Origin: Lactonifactor sp. BIOML-A5
GTDB taxonomy: Bacteria > Bacillota > Clostridia > Lachnospirales > Lachnospiraceae
DNA: 64,000 nucleotides
Direction of reading: 5' to 3'
NCBI RefSeq assembly: GCF_009677585.1
Contig: NZ_WKYV01000008.1
Location: 124,001-188,000 of the forward strand
Position 1 is the first letter of the stretch. Every line of letters starts with the position of its first letter. Position numbers and translations under genes: made by a program. Shown piece by piece: positions 53,990 through 63,226 of the stretch. The notes beneath the pieces are model-generated. The model saw only the letters and a program-made list of their open reading frames with translations, ran no database searches and was not told the DNA's origin.

Positions 53990-55333
53990 TCAATTCACAT
54001 ACGCCCTCTGCCTGGAATCCAGGATTCCAAGCTCCGCCCTGTATTTCGCCACCGTCCTCCTGGAAATATCCGTCCCCTCCGCCTTCAGAATCTCCGCGAT
54101 CCTGGAATCACTGAGGGTCTCTTCACTTTTTTCCTTTCCAATGAGCTGTGCGATCCGGTTTTTCACCCCATCCGCAGACATTTCCCCGGTTCCCTCTTTC
54201 GTCCCAACAGCTCCGGTAAATAAATCCTTCATAAGAACTACATTCCTATACTGAAGATACTTGCCCTTTACAGCTCTGCTCACCGTAGACACATGCATAT
54301 CTACCTTTTTGGCCACTTCTGACATACTCATCGGCTGAAGCTGCCCGCGGTTCTCAAAGTAATCCTTCTGCAGTTCCAAAATCGCCTCTACAATGCGGAT
54401 GATGGTACTCCGTCTCTGCTCCACGCAGTTCACAATGAACCTGGCCCGTTCCAGTTTCTCCTTAAAATAAGCTGCCAGTTCCGGATCTTCTGCCTCCCGC
54501 ATCATACGTATATAATAATCATTATACCTGTATTCCCCCATCCAGCCGTCGTTCAGCTGAATCTCCCACTGGTTATGCTGGCGGGTAATAATTACATCCG
54601 GGATGATATATTCCGGTGACTCTCTCTGGACATTCATCAAAGGCCGGGGATTCAGCCCTCCTATGACATGAATGTATTTTTTCACTTCGGCAGTGGTCAG
54701 TTTCAGTTTCCTGGACACTTCCCCAATGTGCCCTTTCATAATCTCCGGCATATAATCCCTGATGATGGCAGACAGATTTCCGTCGTCCAATCCCTCCGCC
54801 TCTATCTGCTTCAGAAGGCACTCACCGATGTCCCTGGAAAATACCCCTGCAGGTTCCAGATTTTTTAATTCCCTGAGACATGCCTTCACTGACTCTATGC
54901 CGAATCCTGAAGCGTCAGCTATCTCCTGAGGTTCATATGGAAAAAACCCGTCCTCATCCAGACATTCTGTGAGATACTGTATGAGCTTCCACTCTCCTGC
55001 TGTATACTTCTTTTTGTCCATCTGCATAAGCAGCATACTTTTTAATTCGTCCGCCGGTTTTGCTGCTATATCATTCTTCCGCTGAATCTCTTCCTCTTCC
55101 CATTCCATATAGTGATCCTTATAGGATATCCCTTTTTCATAGAGCTGTTCAACATTGGTCAGCATCTCTTCCTCTTTGTTGGATACACAATCCAGAATCG
55201 GGTTCTCCAGATATTCATTGGTAAGGAATTCATCCAGCTCCTGGTTCGTATAGGCCAGGATATTCAGCGATTGTACCTGATTTGCTGACAGAGTCTGGCT
55301 TTGTACCACTTCTAACTTATTGCCCAATTTCAT
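53990..55333 (-). CDS. rpoN: RNA polymerase sigma-54 factor
   Basis: 447 residues. The Gln-rich region I (SQTLSANQVQSLNIL...) is followed by core-binding and HTH segments and the RpoN box ISRRTVAKYRAELGI near the C-terminus. It needs AAA+ activators, none of which is in the window. AGAAGG precedes the ATG at 55333. Confidence 0.95.
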   Translation of the reverse strand: MKLGNKLEVVQSQTLSANQVQSLNILAYTNQELDEFLTNEYLENPILDCVSNKEEEMLTNVEQLYEKGISYKDHYMEWEEEEIQRKNDIAAKPADELKSMLLMQMDKKKYTAGEWKLIQYLTECLDEDGFFPYEPQEIADASGFGIESVKACLRELKNLEPAGVFSRDIGECLLKQIEAEGLDDGNLSAIIRDYMPEIMKGHIGEVSRKLKLTTAEVKKYIHVIGGLNPRPLMNVQRESPEYIIPDVIITRQHNQWEIQLNDGWMGEYRYNDYYIRMMREAEDPELAAYFKEKLERARFIVNCVEQRRSTIIRIVEAILELQKDYFENRGQLQPMSMSEVAKKVDMHVSTVSRAVKGKYLQYRNVVLMKDLFTGAVGTKEGTGEMSADGVKNRIAQLIGKEKSEETLSDSRIAEILKAEGTDISRRTVAKYRAELGILDSRQRAYVN

Positions 55334-55512
55334 ATGTATTACCTTCTCTTAGAATCTTCTGCCCTTTCTGCTATAATTTTACATAATTCGATTATATCCA
55401 ATTCCAGTCCTTTCGTCCAGCACAGTGTATATATAATTTGCAAAAGTAGATTTGCTTTCATAAATATGATAAAATCATAGCGACAAACAAACTTAGGGAG
55501 GGATCTGGAATA

Positions 55513-55629
55513 ATGAAGAATATTCTTGTGATACAGGGCGGCTGCGGGGATACCAATGGGAAGCCGCAAATCGCTCAAACAAATCATCTGCAGGAAGCAT
55601 ATGAATTCGGAAAGCATCTATATAAATGA
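55513..55629 (+). pseudogene. Internally deleted NAD(P)H-dependent FMN reductase remnant
   Basis: A 38-codon frame with GGGAGGG upstream and a normal stop. Its first 10 residues (MKNILVIQGG) look like the start of small flavoprotein reductases, while the last (AYEFGKHLYK) resemble their end, with the body missing. The two halves are joined in frame after NHL. This appears to be a gene with a large in-frame deletion. It could still be translated as a small peptide. Confidence 0.5.
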
Positions 55630-55643
55630 TATATGAAAAAAGC

Positions 55644-55664
55644 CTGCTCTCAGCACAAGAGCAG
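55644..55664 (-). terminator. Intrinsic terminator after the AraC-type regulator
   Basis: CTGCTCT/AGAGCAG 7-pair stem with 7-base loop; minus strand has six T afterwards. It may also end the remnant on the plus strand. Confidence 0.7.
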
Positions 55665-55669
55665 ACATT

Positions 55670-56521
55670 TTATATTACGATTTCCTTCATTTCTCTGTAT
55701 TTTTTTGGAGTGATGCCAAAAGACAGCTTAAACTCCCGGGCAAAATAATTGGGATCTTCGTATCCCACCTGATACCCGATTCCGCTGATGTAATCATCTG
55801 TCTCCAGAAGAAGCCGGGCAGCCATAATCATTCGGATTTCCCGCAGATACTGTTTGGGGGATTTCCCCAGCTGATCTTTAAATAGCTGACGGAACCGTGA
55901 TTTGCTTAATCTTGCAATCTCCGCCATACTTTCCAGTGTATACCTCTCGGAAGGGTGGACGGCGATATAGTCTAGTACCAACCGAATTCTGGTATCCACA
56001 TTCTCATAGTTCTTTATCAGGCCCTCATTGATATTAGCGGCAATCCTGCCAATGTCTCTGTCCGCAGGCCAGTCCGGGTTGTGAGAGCACAAACTGGCAA
56101 TCAGCAGATTCATATAACCTTTTATGAAAAAAATGTTTGTATGAGATTTTTTATTACTCCAATTATAGATGTGTGAAAAATACAGTTTTTCATTCTCACT
56201 GTCTGTCACCCTGGGGATCCCAAAGTAATCTTCCAGCACGTCGCCCCCTTCATAGTACACAGAAGTCATAAAACGGATATCTATGATAGAAAATTTGCTG
56301 CTGGCCGCACTGTAGCTGAATCCGCATCCTCTGGGTATATATACAATCTGATCTTTATAGACTTTTACTTTTTCCTTATTTATGCGAAGCTCCGCCTCTC
56401 CATCCTCAACATACCAGAACATGCTGTAGGGTATCATACGCCGGGAACCAATCCACTCCCTGCTGAATACAAACTTATGAATGGACAAAAAGTAAAACCT
56501 TATATTGTCAATTGTATTCAT
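55670..56521 (-). CDS. AraC family transcriptional regulator
   Basis: 283 residues. N-terminal cupin-like sensing part (WYVEDGEAELRINKEKVKVYKDQIVYIPRGCGF) and C-terminal double HTH with MAEIARLSKSRFRQLFKDQLGKSPKQYL and GYEDPNYFAREFKLSFGITPKKYRE. Such proteins sense sugars or small molecules. Its target is not clear: the nucleoside cluster at 56817-64000 reads toward it on the same strand and is one candidate. Terminator follows its stop. Confidence 0.92.
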   Translation of the reverse strand: MNTIDNIRFYFLSIHKFVFSREWIGSRRMIPYSMFWYVEDGEAELRINKEKVKVYKDQIVYIPRGCGFSYSAASSKFSIIDIRFMTSVYYEGGDVLEDYFGIPRVTDSENEKLYFSHIYNWSNKKSHTNIFFIKGYMNLLIASLCSHNPDWPADRDIGRIAANINEGLIKNYENVDTRIRLVLDYIAVHPSERYTLESMAEIARLSKSRFRQLFKDQLGKSPKQYLREIRMIMAARLLLETDDYISGIGYQVGYEDPNYFAREFKLSFGITPKKYREMKEIVI

Positions 56522-56777
56522 TTTTTACGGCTCCTCTCCATCCTTATGAAAAGGATTATATCAAATTACGCCACAATTGTAGAGATTATAGCCGCAATTT
56601 CGTCACTTTATGCTATTTTTTGACACCTCTTCTCTATTTTATTTATAAACCTTCCTTTATAATATACATATGCCCCTATCCGTGGGATAACTATATGCTT
56701 TTGCAGGCTGCACTCCTCACCAGAAAGTCCTATATGCTTTCAATCCTTTAGCCTGTCAGCAGGTTATTGCTGCGGAT
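56522..56777. other. Gap between the AraC gene and the nucleoside-cluster terminator
   Basis: 256 bases, AT-rich in part. Nothing beyond the likely promoter region of the AraC gene was recognised. Confidence 0.4.
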
Positions 56778-56816
56778 AAAAAGACACTGCCGGATGTGCT
56801 CCGGCAGTGTCTTTTT
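56778..56816 (-). terminator. Strong terminator of the nucleoside cluster
   Basis: A 16-pair perfect stem (AAAAAGACACTGCCGG and its complement) with a 7-base loop, immediately after the VOC gene stop. T run on both strands. Confidence 0.88.
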
Positions 56817-57287
56817 CTACTTTTCTTTTATATTCGGCAGCAATCGGTTATCCGGAGATAACTTTAGAAAGGGAGCATATGCCACTTCCCAGGGATACCC
56901 GTCAGGATCCAGAAAATACCCTGAATACCCCTCATATCCCCCCCAGTCCTTCCACTGAGGTACCTGGTGGCTTTTTCCGCCTGCTTCTACGGCCCGGTTA
57001 AACAATGCATCAACTTCCTCCGGGCTGGCGCCGTTGAGCGCCAGTGTAAATCCGTGGTACTCCTGCTTGGGGCTCACGGGAAGAAGGGCGTCATTGGCCA
57101 GAAAGTCATAGGGTACAAGGCCTATGGCAATGTTGCTTGTAACCATAAAGGTACACATCCCGGGATCCGAATCCGGGGATAATTCCCATCCAAGGGCCTC
57201 ATAAAACTTTACTGAGCGATCCACGTCCTCTACCCCCAGAGTAATAATAGAAATGCTCTGTGCTTTATAGCTGTCTGCTTTTCCCAA
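56817..57287 (-). CDS. VOC family protein
   Basis: 156 residues. SIITLGVEDVDRSVKFYEALGWE and FLDPDGYPWEVAYAPF are VOC-domain motifs. The only start seen is TTG at 57287 with AAGGAG close by, which is unusual. Last gene of the nucleoside cluster, 15 bases after the TrpA-like gene; may be a lyase, isomerase or a resistance-type protein. Confidence 0.8.
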   Translation of the reverse strand: MGKADSYKAQSISIITLGVEDVDRSVKFYEALGWELSPDSDPGMCTFMVTSNIAIGLVPYDFLANDALLPVSPKQEYHGFTLALNGASPEEVDALFNRAVEAGGKSHQVPQWKDWGGYEGYSGYFLDPDGYPWEVAYAPFLKLSPDNRLLPNIKEK

Positions 57288-57302
57288 TCTCTCCTTACCT
57301 CC

Positions 57303-58016
57303 TCAGCATTGTTCTGCAAATTTTCTTATCATTTCCTTCATAGCAGGAATATCTTCATGAAGCTTTAGGATGGTGCTTCCCACGAATGCCGCGTCCCCTC
57401 CGGCTTCTTTCACCATACGCACATCCTCCGGTGCATGCACGCCCACTCCGCAGTAGATGGGGCGTTCGATTCCGCAGGCACGCAGATGGGCAATACAAGC
57501 TTTTAGATCCGGGTACTGAGGATTCACCTCTTTGGTTGGCTTAGCCTGCATGTAGACGAAGCCATTGGACTGCTTTGCCATCTCGATTTCCTCAGGCAGC
57601 ATCTGGTACTGTACGTAGCATGACACTCTCAGACCGGCGGCAATGATCTGGTCTTTGATCCGATTGTCCTTCAGGCCTACCAGAAGAATATCTTTAAAAT
57701 CATTCTCCAGGCAGAAGCTGATAAATCTTTCCGTGCCAATCTCTTCCACGGTATTTTCATAGGCCAGAACCAGCAGTTTAATATCCGGAAGTCTTTTTTT
57801 CACGGCCACCATACTCTCCATATATTTGTCGTAATCATCACAGGCTTCCAGCGCCTTTGCCATTCTTCCTGCAATATATTCTCCTTCCAGGTATGGATCC
57901 CTGGAGGGAAAGTCAATTTCTATCATTGTACACCCTGCATCGGCGTATTCGATTGCCATCTCATAGCTGCTCTCAATTGTGGGATAGCCGTTGGATAAAT
58001 AACATATGATTTCCAT
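57303..58016 (-). CDS. TrpA-like (tryptophan synthase alpha family) TIM-barrel protein
   Basis: 237 residues, slightly short for TrpA (about 260). CYLSNGYPTIESSYEMA and MIEIDFPSRDPYLEGEY align with TrpA LVAGYP and IELGIPFSDPLADGP: E33 (catalytic Glu49 position) is retained, but the Asp60 position is Glu. The SRxGVTG loop that closes on the indole substrate is not present (GFVYMQAKPTKE instead). The phosphate-binding CGVGVHAPEDV and FVGSTI are kept. No trp genes are near. Likely a paralog for another phosphorylated substrate, working with the neighbours. Confidence 0.75.
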   Translation of the reverse strand: MEIICYLSNGYPTIESSYEMAIEYADAGCTMIEIDFPSRDPYLEGEYIAGRMAKALEACDDYDKYMESMVAVKKRLPDIKLLVLAYENTVEEIGTERFISFCLENDFKDILLVGLKDNRIKDQIIAAGLRVSCYVQYQMLPEEIEMAKQSNGFVYMQAKPTKEVNPQYPDLKACIAHLRACGIERPIYCGVGVHAPEDVRMVKEAGGDAAFVGSTILKLHEDIPAMKEMIRKFAEQC

Positions 58017-58019
58017 GAT

Positions 58020-59168
58020 TTATTCTCCTTTATATGCTTTCTGGAATAATGCTTTAAACTGATCCAACTCCGGTATGACGGGATTGGTTTTTGTACAGCC
58101 GTCAGCTTTCGCTGCCTTTGCCATTTCCTCTAAAAGCTCATTATATTTTTCTTCTTCTTTAATAATCTCCTGAAAAGATGCCGGAATATGTAATTTTCCG
58201 TTCAGTTCCCGGATCATCGCTGCCAGCTCCTCTCCCCCTGCCTTCTCAGCCAGGGAACGATAAATGCCGGCTGCCCTCTCATCCTGACTGTTAAACTCTA
58301 TAATGTAGGGAAGAAGCATGGCGTCCCCCAGACCGTGAGGTACGTGGAAATATCCTCCCAGCGTATGGGCCATAGAATGAACGATTCCTAGAGATACATT
58401 TGTAAAGGCAAGACCGGCAGCCATAGAAGCATTCAGCATCTTTTCTCTTATCTCCAGATCTCCCCCGTTTGCATATGCCTGGGGCAGATACTCCATAATA
58501 TCCAGAGCTGCCTGAAGGGCCAGAGTGTCGCCAATATAGTTTGCCCTTGTAGAAACCAGTGCCTCTATAGCATGTGTCAGGGCGTCCATTCCTGTCTCTG
58601 CGGTAATGCGGGCAGGCATTGACAGGGTTACCTCCGGGTCACAGATAGCAATGTCAGGCATCATCTCCATATTGCCAATGCCGTGCTTCATTCCTGTCTC
58701 TGTGTCAGAGATTACCACTGACCGGGATACTTCGCTGGCGGTTCCTGCTGTGGATGGAATGCAGCAGAAGTGTGCTTTCTCTCTCAGCTTTGGAAACGGT
58801 ACGGCCTGTAATACATCCTCCAGTGTCTCCAGCTCCGGATGTTCATAGTAGATCCACATCGTCTTGCCGGCGTCCATGACAGAGCCTCCGCCCAGAGCAA
58901 CAATCAAGTCAGGCCGGAACGCAAGCATCTCCTTTGCCCCCCGCTTTACAGTGGCAAAGGAGGGATCCGGCTCCACACCCTCGATTACTGCAACCTCTGC
59001 GCCGCTGCTCTTAAACATATCCCTTACTTTATCCAGCATACCGCTTTTTACCATGCTGGATCCTCCCAGAACAATTACTACTCTTTTATACTCCAGAGAT
59101 TTTATGTGTTCCAGGCAGCCCTTTCCAAATAACAGCTGGCTGCCTGCCAGTTTCATAGGTCTCATCAT
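58020..59168 (-). CDS. Iron-containing alcohol dehydrogenase
   Basis: 382 residues. NAD site VALGGGSVMDAGK, metal site MDALTHAIEA and HSMAHTLGGYFHVPHG. AGGAAAAAAATT before the ATG at 59168. In this cluster probably reduces an aldehyde product of the sugar-phosphate breakdown. Confidence 0.92.
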   Translation of the reverse strand: MMRPMKLAGSQLLFGKGCLEHIKSLEYKRVVIVLGGSSMVKSGMLDKVRDMFKSSGAEVAVIEGVEPDPSFATVKRGAKEMLAFRPDLIVALGGGSVMDAGKTMWIYYEHPELETLEDVLQAVPFPKLREKAHFCCIPSTAGTASEVSRSVVISDTETGMKHGIGNMEMMPDIAICDPEVTLSMPARITAETGMDALTHAIEALVSTRANYIGDTLALQAALDIMEYLPQAYANGGDLEIREKMLNASMAAGLAFTNVSLGIVHSMAHTLGGYFHVPHGLGDAMLLPYIIEFNSQDERAAGIYRSLAEKAGGEELAAMIRELNGKLHIPASFQEIIKEEEKYNELLEEMAKAAKADGCTKTNPVIPELDQFKALFQKAYKGE

Positions 59169-59185
59169 AATTTTTTTCCTCCTCT

Positions 59186-59980
59186 TTATTCTTCCATTCC
59201 CTGCATAACTTCACGGACCAGTTCATAGTCAATGGGATTCGTCAGAATTCCGTCCTTTTTCAGGCTGGATCCTATGATACCGCCGTCTGCCACATGCATC
59301 TGCTCCCCGATATTCGAAGCCTTTACGCCGCTCCCTGCAAATACAGGAAGATGCACTACTTTTTTTACTCTTGCTATCATATCAATTGGGGTTTCCACGC
59401 CAATCTCACTTCCCGTCACAATGATACCGTCCGCTCCGTTTGCCTCTGCCTCCCTTGCAGACTGTTCCACTGTAATATGGGGAAGAAGCATATGGGCGTG
59501 TTTTACCTGTACGTCCGCGAGAATCCTTACGTGCTCCAGGCCCAGCTGCTTTCTGTACTCCACACATTCTCTGGCGCAGGGTGCGATCACTCCGTCGGTG
59601 AACAATACGGTATCCACAAATACCGGGACGCGGATAAACTGTGCCCCTGTAATCCCCGCAATGGCCAGGGAAGCCTTGCAGTCGTTAAATGCCGCATCGA
59701 TCCCCACAGGAATACGGATTGCGTCCTTTACCGCTGCAGCAGCAGCGGACAGCGCGGCCACCTGGGCGGTATTCAGCATAGCTTTAAAAGGAGTATCTCC
59801 CATATTTTCTACAATCACAGCGTCTACTCCGGCTTTTTCCAGGGTAACGGCATCCTCCACTGCACGGCGGATGATCCCCTGGTAGTCCCCGTCAAACCCC
59901 GGGGTCCCGGGCAGGGGAAGACAGTGTACCATGCCGATAATTGTCTTTGCCTCTGTTGTAAATAATCCTGCTTTATTCAT
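59186..59980 (-). CDS. BtpA/SgcQ family protein
   Basis: 264 residues, TIM-barrel family of unsettled function. IGMVHCLPLPGTPG and VDAVIVENMGDTPF are typical; GSEIGVETP and FAGSGVKASN at the C-terminal half are phosphate-binding-like. SgcQ is in an E. coli putative sugar operon. GGAGG 8 bases before the ATG. Located between Fe-ADH and the nucleoside phosphorylase. Confidence 0.9.
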   Translation of the reverse strand: MNKAGLFTTEAKTIIGMVHCLPLPGTPGFDGDYQGIIRRAVEDAVTLEKAGVDAVIVENMGDTPFKAMLNTAQVAALSAAAAAVKDAIRIPVGIDAAFNDCKASLAIAGITGAQFIRVPVFVDTVLFTDGVIAPCARECVEYRKQLGLEHVRILADVQVKHAHMLLPHITVEQSAREAEANGADGIIVTGSEIGVETPIDMIARVKKVVHLPVFAGSGVKASNIGEQMHVADGGIIGSSLKKDGILTNPIDYELVREVMQGMEE

Positions 59981-59982
59981 AA

Positions 59983-60747
59983 TTACAGCCTCCCGTCCTT
60001 ATTTCTTTCATCGTACCGATAGATTCCCTCCAGTACGGTGCGGCAAAGAAGATCCTCTGCGTCCTTTCTTGCCTGCCCCTGAAGAGTTTCTTTCAGATTT
60101 TCCAGTACAGTAGTCATAGTCACAATACAGGTTTTGACTCCCATTAATCTTCCCAGTGTCAATAAGCAGGAGGATTCCATATCAATCCCTGTAACCTTTA
60201 ATTTGCGGAGTTCTTCAAAGGTACCTGCCATATCCCGGCCCCACTCCTTTGAGAACCTGGAATCGTGCATCTGACTGTAAAACCCGTCCATAGTGCAGTT
60301 AATTCCATTGACATACTCCGCTCCCATTAGGTTTACAGTCTCATTCATAACATTCACCAGATCTACGTCTGCCACTGCGGGATAGGATTCTTCCACATAG
60401 GATAAACTGGTCCCCTCCCTGCGCATGGCTGCTATAGGAATGATAAATTTTCCCAGGAGATCATCCTGAAGCCCCATGACTGTTCCCATTCGCACCGCAA
60501 CCTCCATGCCTGCCTCATACATTTCCTCAAGGGCGATGGCCGCTGAAGGGGCACCGATTCCGGTAGAGGTAACGGTTACCTCCACTCCTTTGTATGTACC
60601 TGTATAGGTATTGAACTCTCTCTGAAAGGCAACCTTCCTGGGATTGTCCAGATACTGCTTTAAAACCTCCACCCGCCAGGGATCCCCTGAAAAAAGGACG
60701 TACCTGGCCACAGTGGATGCATCCACTCCTAAATATAATGTGCTCAT
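59983..60747 (-). CDS. Nucleoside phosphorylase (uridine/purine phosphorylase superfamily)
   Basis: 254 residues from ATG 60747 (GAGGAG; the frame extends upstream). FSGDPWRVE is the phosphate-binding start, STGIGAPSAAIALEE the conserved core, and GIDMESSCLLTL the ribose-binding Met-Glu. It cleaves a nucleoside with phosphate to base and sugar-1-phosphate. Precedes BtpA by 2 bases. Confidence 0.9.
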   Translation of the reverse strand: MSTLYLGVDASTVARYVLFSGDPWRVEVLKQYLDNPRKVAFQREFNTYTGTYKGVEVTVTSTGIGAPSAAIALEEMYEAGMEVAVRMGTVMGLQDDLLGKFIIPIAAMRREGTSLSYVEESYPAVADVDLVNVMNETVNLMGAEYVNGINCTMDGFYSQMHDSRFSKEWGRDMAGTFEELRKLKVTGIDMESSCLLTLGRLMGVKTCIVTMTTVLENLKETLQGQARKDAEDLLCRTVLEGIYRYDERNKDGRL

Positions 60748-60758
60748 ATTTTCTCTCC

Positions 60759-61715
60759 TCACTTCCCGCTTTCTTTCAGCAGCTGTCTGTATTTTTCCAG
60801 CAGCGCTTCCTCTGTGGGCATGTTTGTACAGCAGCCCTCTGCCTGAAGAACAAACCAGGAGAGTACACTGCCCAGCCTGCAGCATTCTGCCGGCTCCATG
60901 CCTTTGAGATAGCCATAGAGAAAGCCCGCGATATAGGCATCCCCTGAACCTGTTGCATCTGCAATCTCATCGGCTCTGCAGATCCCGATTTGATGTTTTA
61001 CCACTCCCTGAGGGGTGCGCTGATAGCAGATGCTTCCCTCTTTTCCAAGGGTAGTCACGATAATCTCAGCACTTCCCAGAGAAAAGAGCTCTGTGATATC
61101 CCCCAACCCATAGATCTGCTCGATGATCCCCCGCTCCACTTCATTGGTAAAAATTATTTTGCTCCCGGTGAGCAGAACCTTCAGAAACTCCTGGGGAAAA
61201 GCATCAAAATCATCTTTCATTCCAAAGACAACAGGTACCTGATGACGGACACACTGCCGGTAGAACTCTTCATTGTCTGCCCTTGAGGCAACGGTAATCA
61301 CACCCAGACGTGTATTCTGAAATAATTCATCTTCCAGTGGCTGTGCGTATTTCTCATCCATAGCTCCCGGATAAAAAATAGTTATGTGATCGTTTTGATT
61401 GTCCTGAAGCAGATAGCACACGGAAGTAGCTTCCTCCTCAATGACCCGGATGCCCTCTGTGGATACCCCGCCCTGTTCCAGAAATGCCTTAAATCCGTTT
61501 TCTATATAATCTCCTCCGACCCTCAGAACAGGAAGGCCGTTGAGGCCCAGCCGGCTGAGGCCGTAAGCAATATTGACGGAACATCCCCCGTAAAAGATAT
61601 CTACGTTATTCCGGTTGGTGACCAGGGAAGTATATCCAACTTTAGCCGGCGAGGCAATCTTTATGATATGGTCCATGCTTACATATCCGCTGGTTAATAC
61701 ATCAATCTGTCTCAT
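60759..61715 (-). CDS. PfkB family carbohydrate/nucleoside kinase
   Basis: 318 residues. DVLTSGYVSMDHII start; FYGGCSVNIAYGLSRLG substrate site; ADATGSGDAYIAGFLYG anion hole and catalytic Asp. AAGGGGG before ATG 61715. Kinase for a sugar or nucleoside. Confidence 0.92.
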   Translation of the reverse strand: MRQIDVLTSGYVSMDHIIKIASPAKVGYTSLVTNRNNVDIFYGGCSVNIAYGLSRLGLNGLPVLRVGGDYIENGFKAFLEQGGVSTEGIRVIEEEATSVCYLLQDNQNDHITIFYPGAMDEKYAQPLEDELFQNTRLGVITVASRADNEEFYRQCVRHQVPVVFGMKDDFDAFPQEFLKVLLTGSKIIFTNEVERGIIEQIYGLGDITELFSLGSAEIIVTTLGKEGSICYQRTPQGVVKHQIGICRADEIADATGSGDAYIAGFLYGYLKGMEPAECCRLGSVLSWFVLQAEGCCTNMPTEEALLEKYRQLLKESGK

Positions 61716-61727
61716 GCTCTTCCCCCT

Positions 61728-62294
61728 TTATAATTTCCCGCTGTCCAGCAGACCAAATAATTCTTCTGTGTCCACTACAGTCCCCAGATACTTGCTGATA
61801 TCCTCCAGATGCACCTGGTTTACTGTCTCAGAGTTGGTGGCAACACAGTCTGAAACCACATAGCCGTCATAGTCCAGATAAAAGGCATCTGTGATGGTTG
61901 CCCGGATACAGCAGTTTGTCTTTGTACCTACAACGATAACATTTTTTACCCCGTTCTCTCTTAATACCAGGTCCAGATCCGTTCCGAAGAATCCGCTGTA
62001 TCTCCTTTTTTTGATTACGTAATCTGTCTCCTCCTGAACCGGAAGCATAGGGTCAATCTCTTCTCCCCCGCTGCCCTCTATGCAGTTCGGGCGCATGGAA
62101 GCAGCCTTCCGGTCGAATTTCCCTTTTCTGTTGCAGTGCTGCAGAAAGACTACAAGCACATCCTTTTCTCTGCATTTATCCAGAACCCTTTTAATCCTGG
62201 GCAGAATCTCCCGGTTCTGAGGGTAGAAAACCAGTCCCTCGGGATCCGTAAAATCTTTTACCATATCTACAATAAGCAGCGCTGTCTTATACAT
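61728..62294 (-). CDS. Isochorismatase-family cysteine hydrolase
   Basis: 188 residues. Triad: Asp in ALLIVDMVKDF, Lys in YVIKKRRYSGF, Cys in GTKTNCCIRATI. Similar to nicotinamidase or ureidoacrylate/biuret hydrolases; the substrate in this cluster may be the base released by phosphorolysis. Confidence 0.88.
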   Translation of the reverse strand: MYKTALLIVDMVKDFTDPEGLVFYPQNREILPRIKRVLDKCREKDVLVVFLQHCNRKGKFDRKAASMRPNCIEGSGGEEIDPMLPVQEETDYVIKKRRYSGFFGTDLDLVLRENGVKNVIVVGTKTNCCIRATITDAFYLDYDGYVVSDCVATNSETVNQVHLEDISKYLGTVVDTEELFGLLDSGKL

Positions 62295-62317
62295 ACCTTA
62301 TCCTTTCCTTCAAGCAT

Positions 62318-63226
62318 CTAATGGAATCCTCTGACTTTTTGGTTTCTGTATTTGAGCATTGACACTATAGTCAGCACAATTCCCATAACCACGTAGGGAA
62401 TCACATCAAACAGAGCGGCAGCCGGACCGGCGTAAAGCCCCATATTAACCGCCAGAGCTCTGGCCGCGCCGAATACAATGGCATAAAGGGCGCTGGACAC
62501 CGGATCTCCCTGGCCGCAGTAGATTGCGGCGATAGCAATAAAGCCCCGGCCTGCGGTCATATTATTTGTAAAAAGTACCATACGCTCCAGCGCCAGATTG
62601 ATCCCGGCCAGAGAACAGCAGAATGCTCCCAGAAGAATTGCCAGGTAGCGGTACTTATTGGTATTCAGCCCCAGATTCCTGGCCGCATCTTCATTTTCCC
62701 CCACTACCCGGACATATATGCCGAATTTTGTACGGTACATCAAAAGCCAGATAAAGAAAATGCCTATGAAGGACAGATACGTAATAGGCGTGTGACCGCT
62801 TAGGATGTCTCCGAGAATGGGTATCTTATCGATCACCGGGATCTGTATTTTAAAATCAGATACATTCTTCCAGGTAAGACGGATATTAGCCGACTCCATA
62901 TACTGGAGCACAAAACCCGCTATGGCCGGAACCACCATATTGATAGCCAGACCCACCACTATAACATTACCTTTGTACGTAACCGTCATAAAGGAGAAAA
63001 TCAGGCCGATAAGGAGGCAGACTGCAATTGCCGCGATATATCCCAGGGCAATATTTCCTGTGAGATAGGAGACCAGCATGGATACAAATGCCCCTGCCAG
63101 CATCATACCTTCCAGCGCAATATTCAGAACATTGGCTTTGTAGGCAAAGATGCCTCCCAGCACACACAGCAATATAGGTGTGGCATGGTATACGGAATCA
63201 TATAAAATATTTCCTAAGAAGTTCAT
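62318..63226 (-). CDS. Nucleoside-type ABC transporter permease
   Basis: 302 residues from ATG 63226 (AGGAGGG; 4-base overlap with the upstream permease stop). ANVLNIALEGMMLAGAF and GRGFIAIAAIYCGQGDP are signatures of the BMP/simple-sugar-type permease 2. About eight membrane segments. Confidence 0.92.
   Translation of the reverse strand: MNFLGNILYDSVYHATPILLCVLGGIFAYKANVLNIALEGMMLAGAFVSMLVSYLTGNIALGYIAAIAVCLLIGLIFSFMTVTYKGNVIVVGLAINMVVPAIAGFVLQYMESANIRLTWKNVSDFKIQIPVIDKIPILGDILSGHTPITYLSFIGIFFIWLLMYRTKFGIYVRVVGENEDAARNLGLNTNKYRYLAILLGAFCCSLAGINLALERMVLFTNNMTAGRGFIAIAAIYCGQGDPVSSALYAIVFGAARALAVNMGLYAGPAAALFDVIPYVVMGIVLTIVSMLKYRNQKVRGFH

Noticed and set aside
55339..55617. 92-residue minus-strand frame opposite the flavoprotein remnant
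   Set aside because: Lacks a convincing start signal and any motif; the plus-strand remnant explains the segment better.
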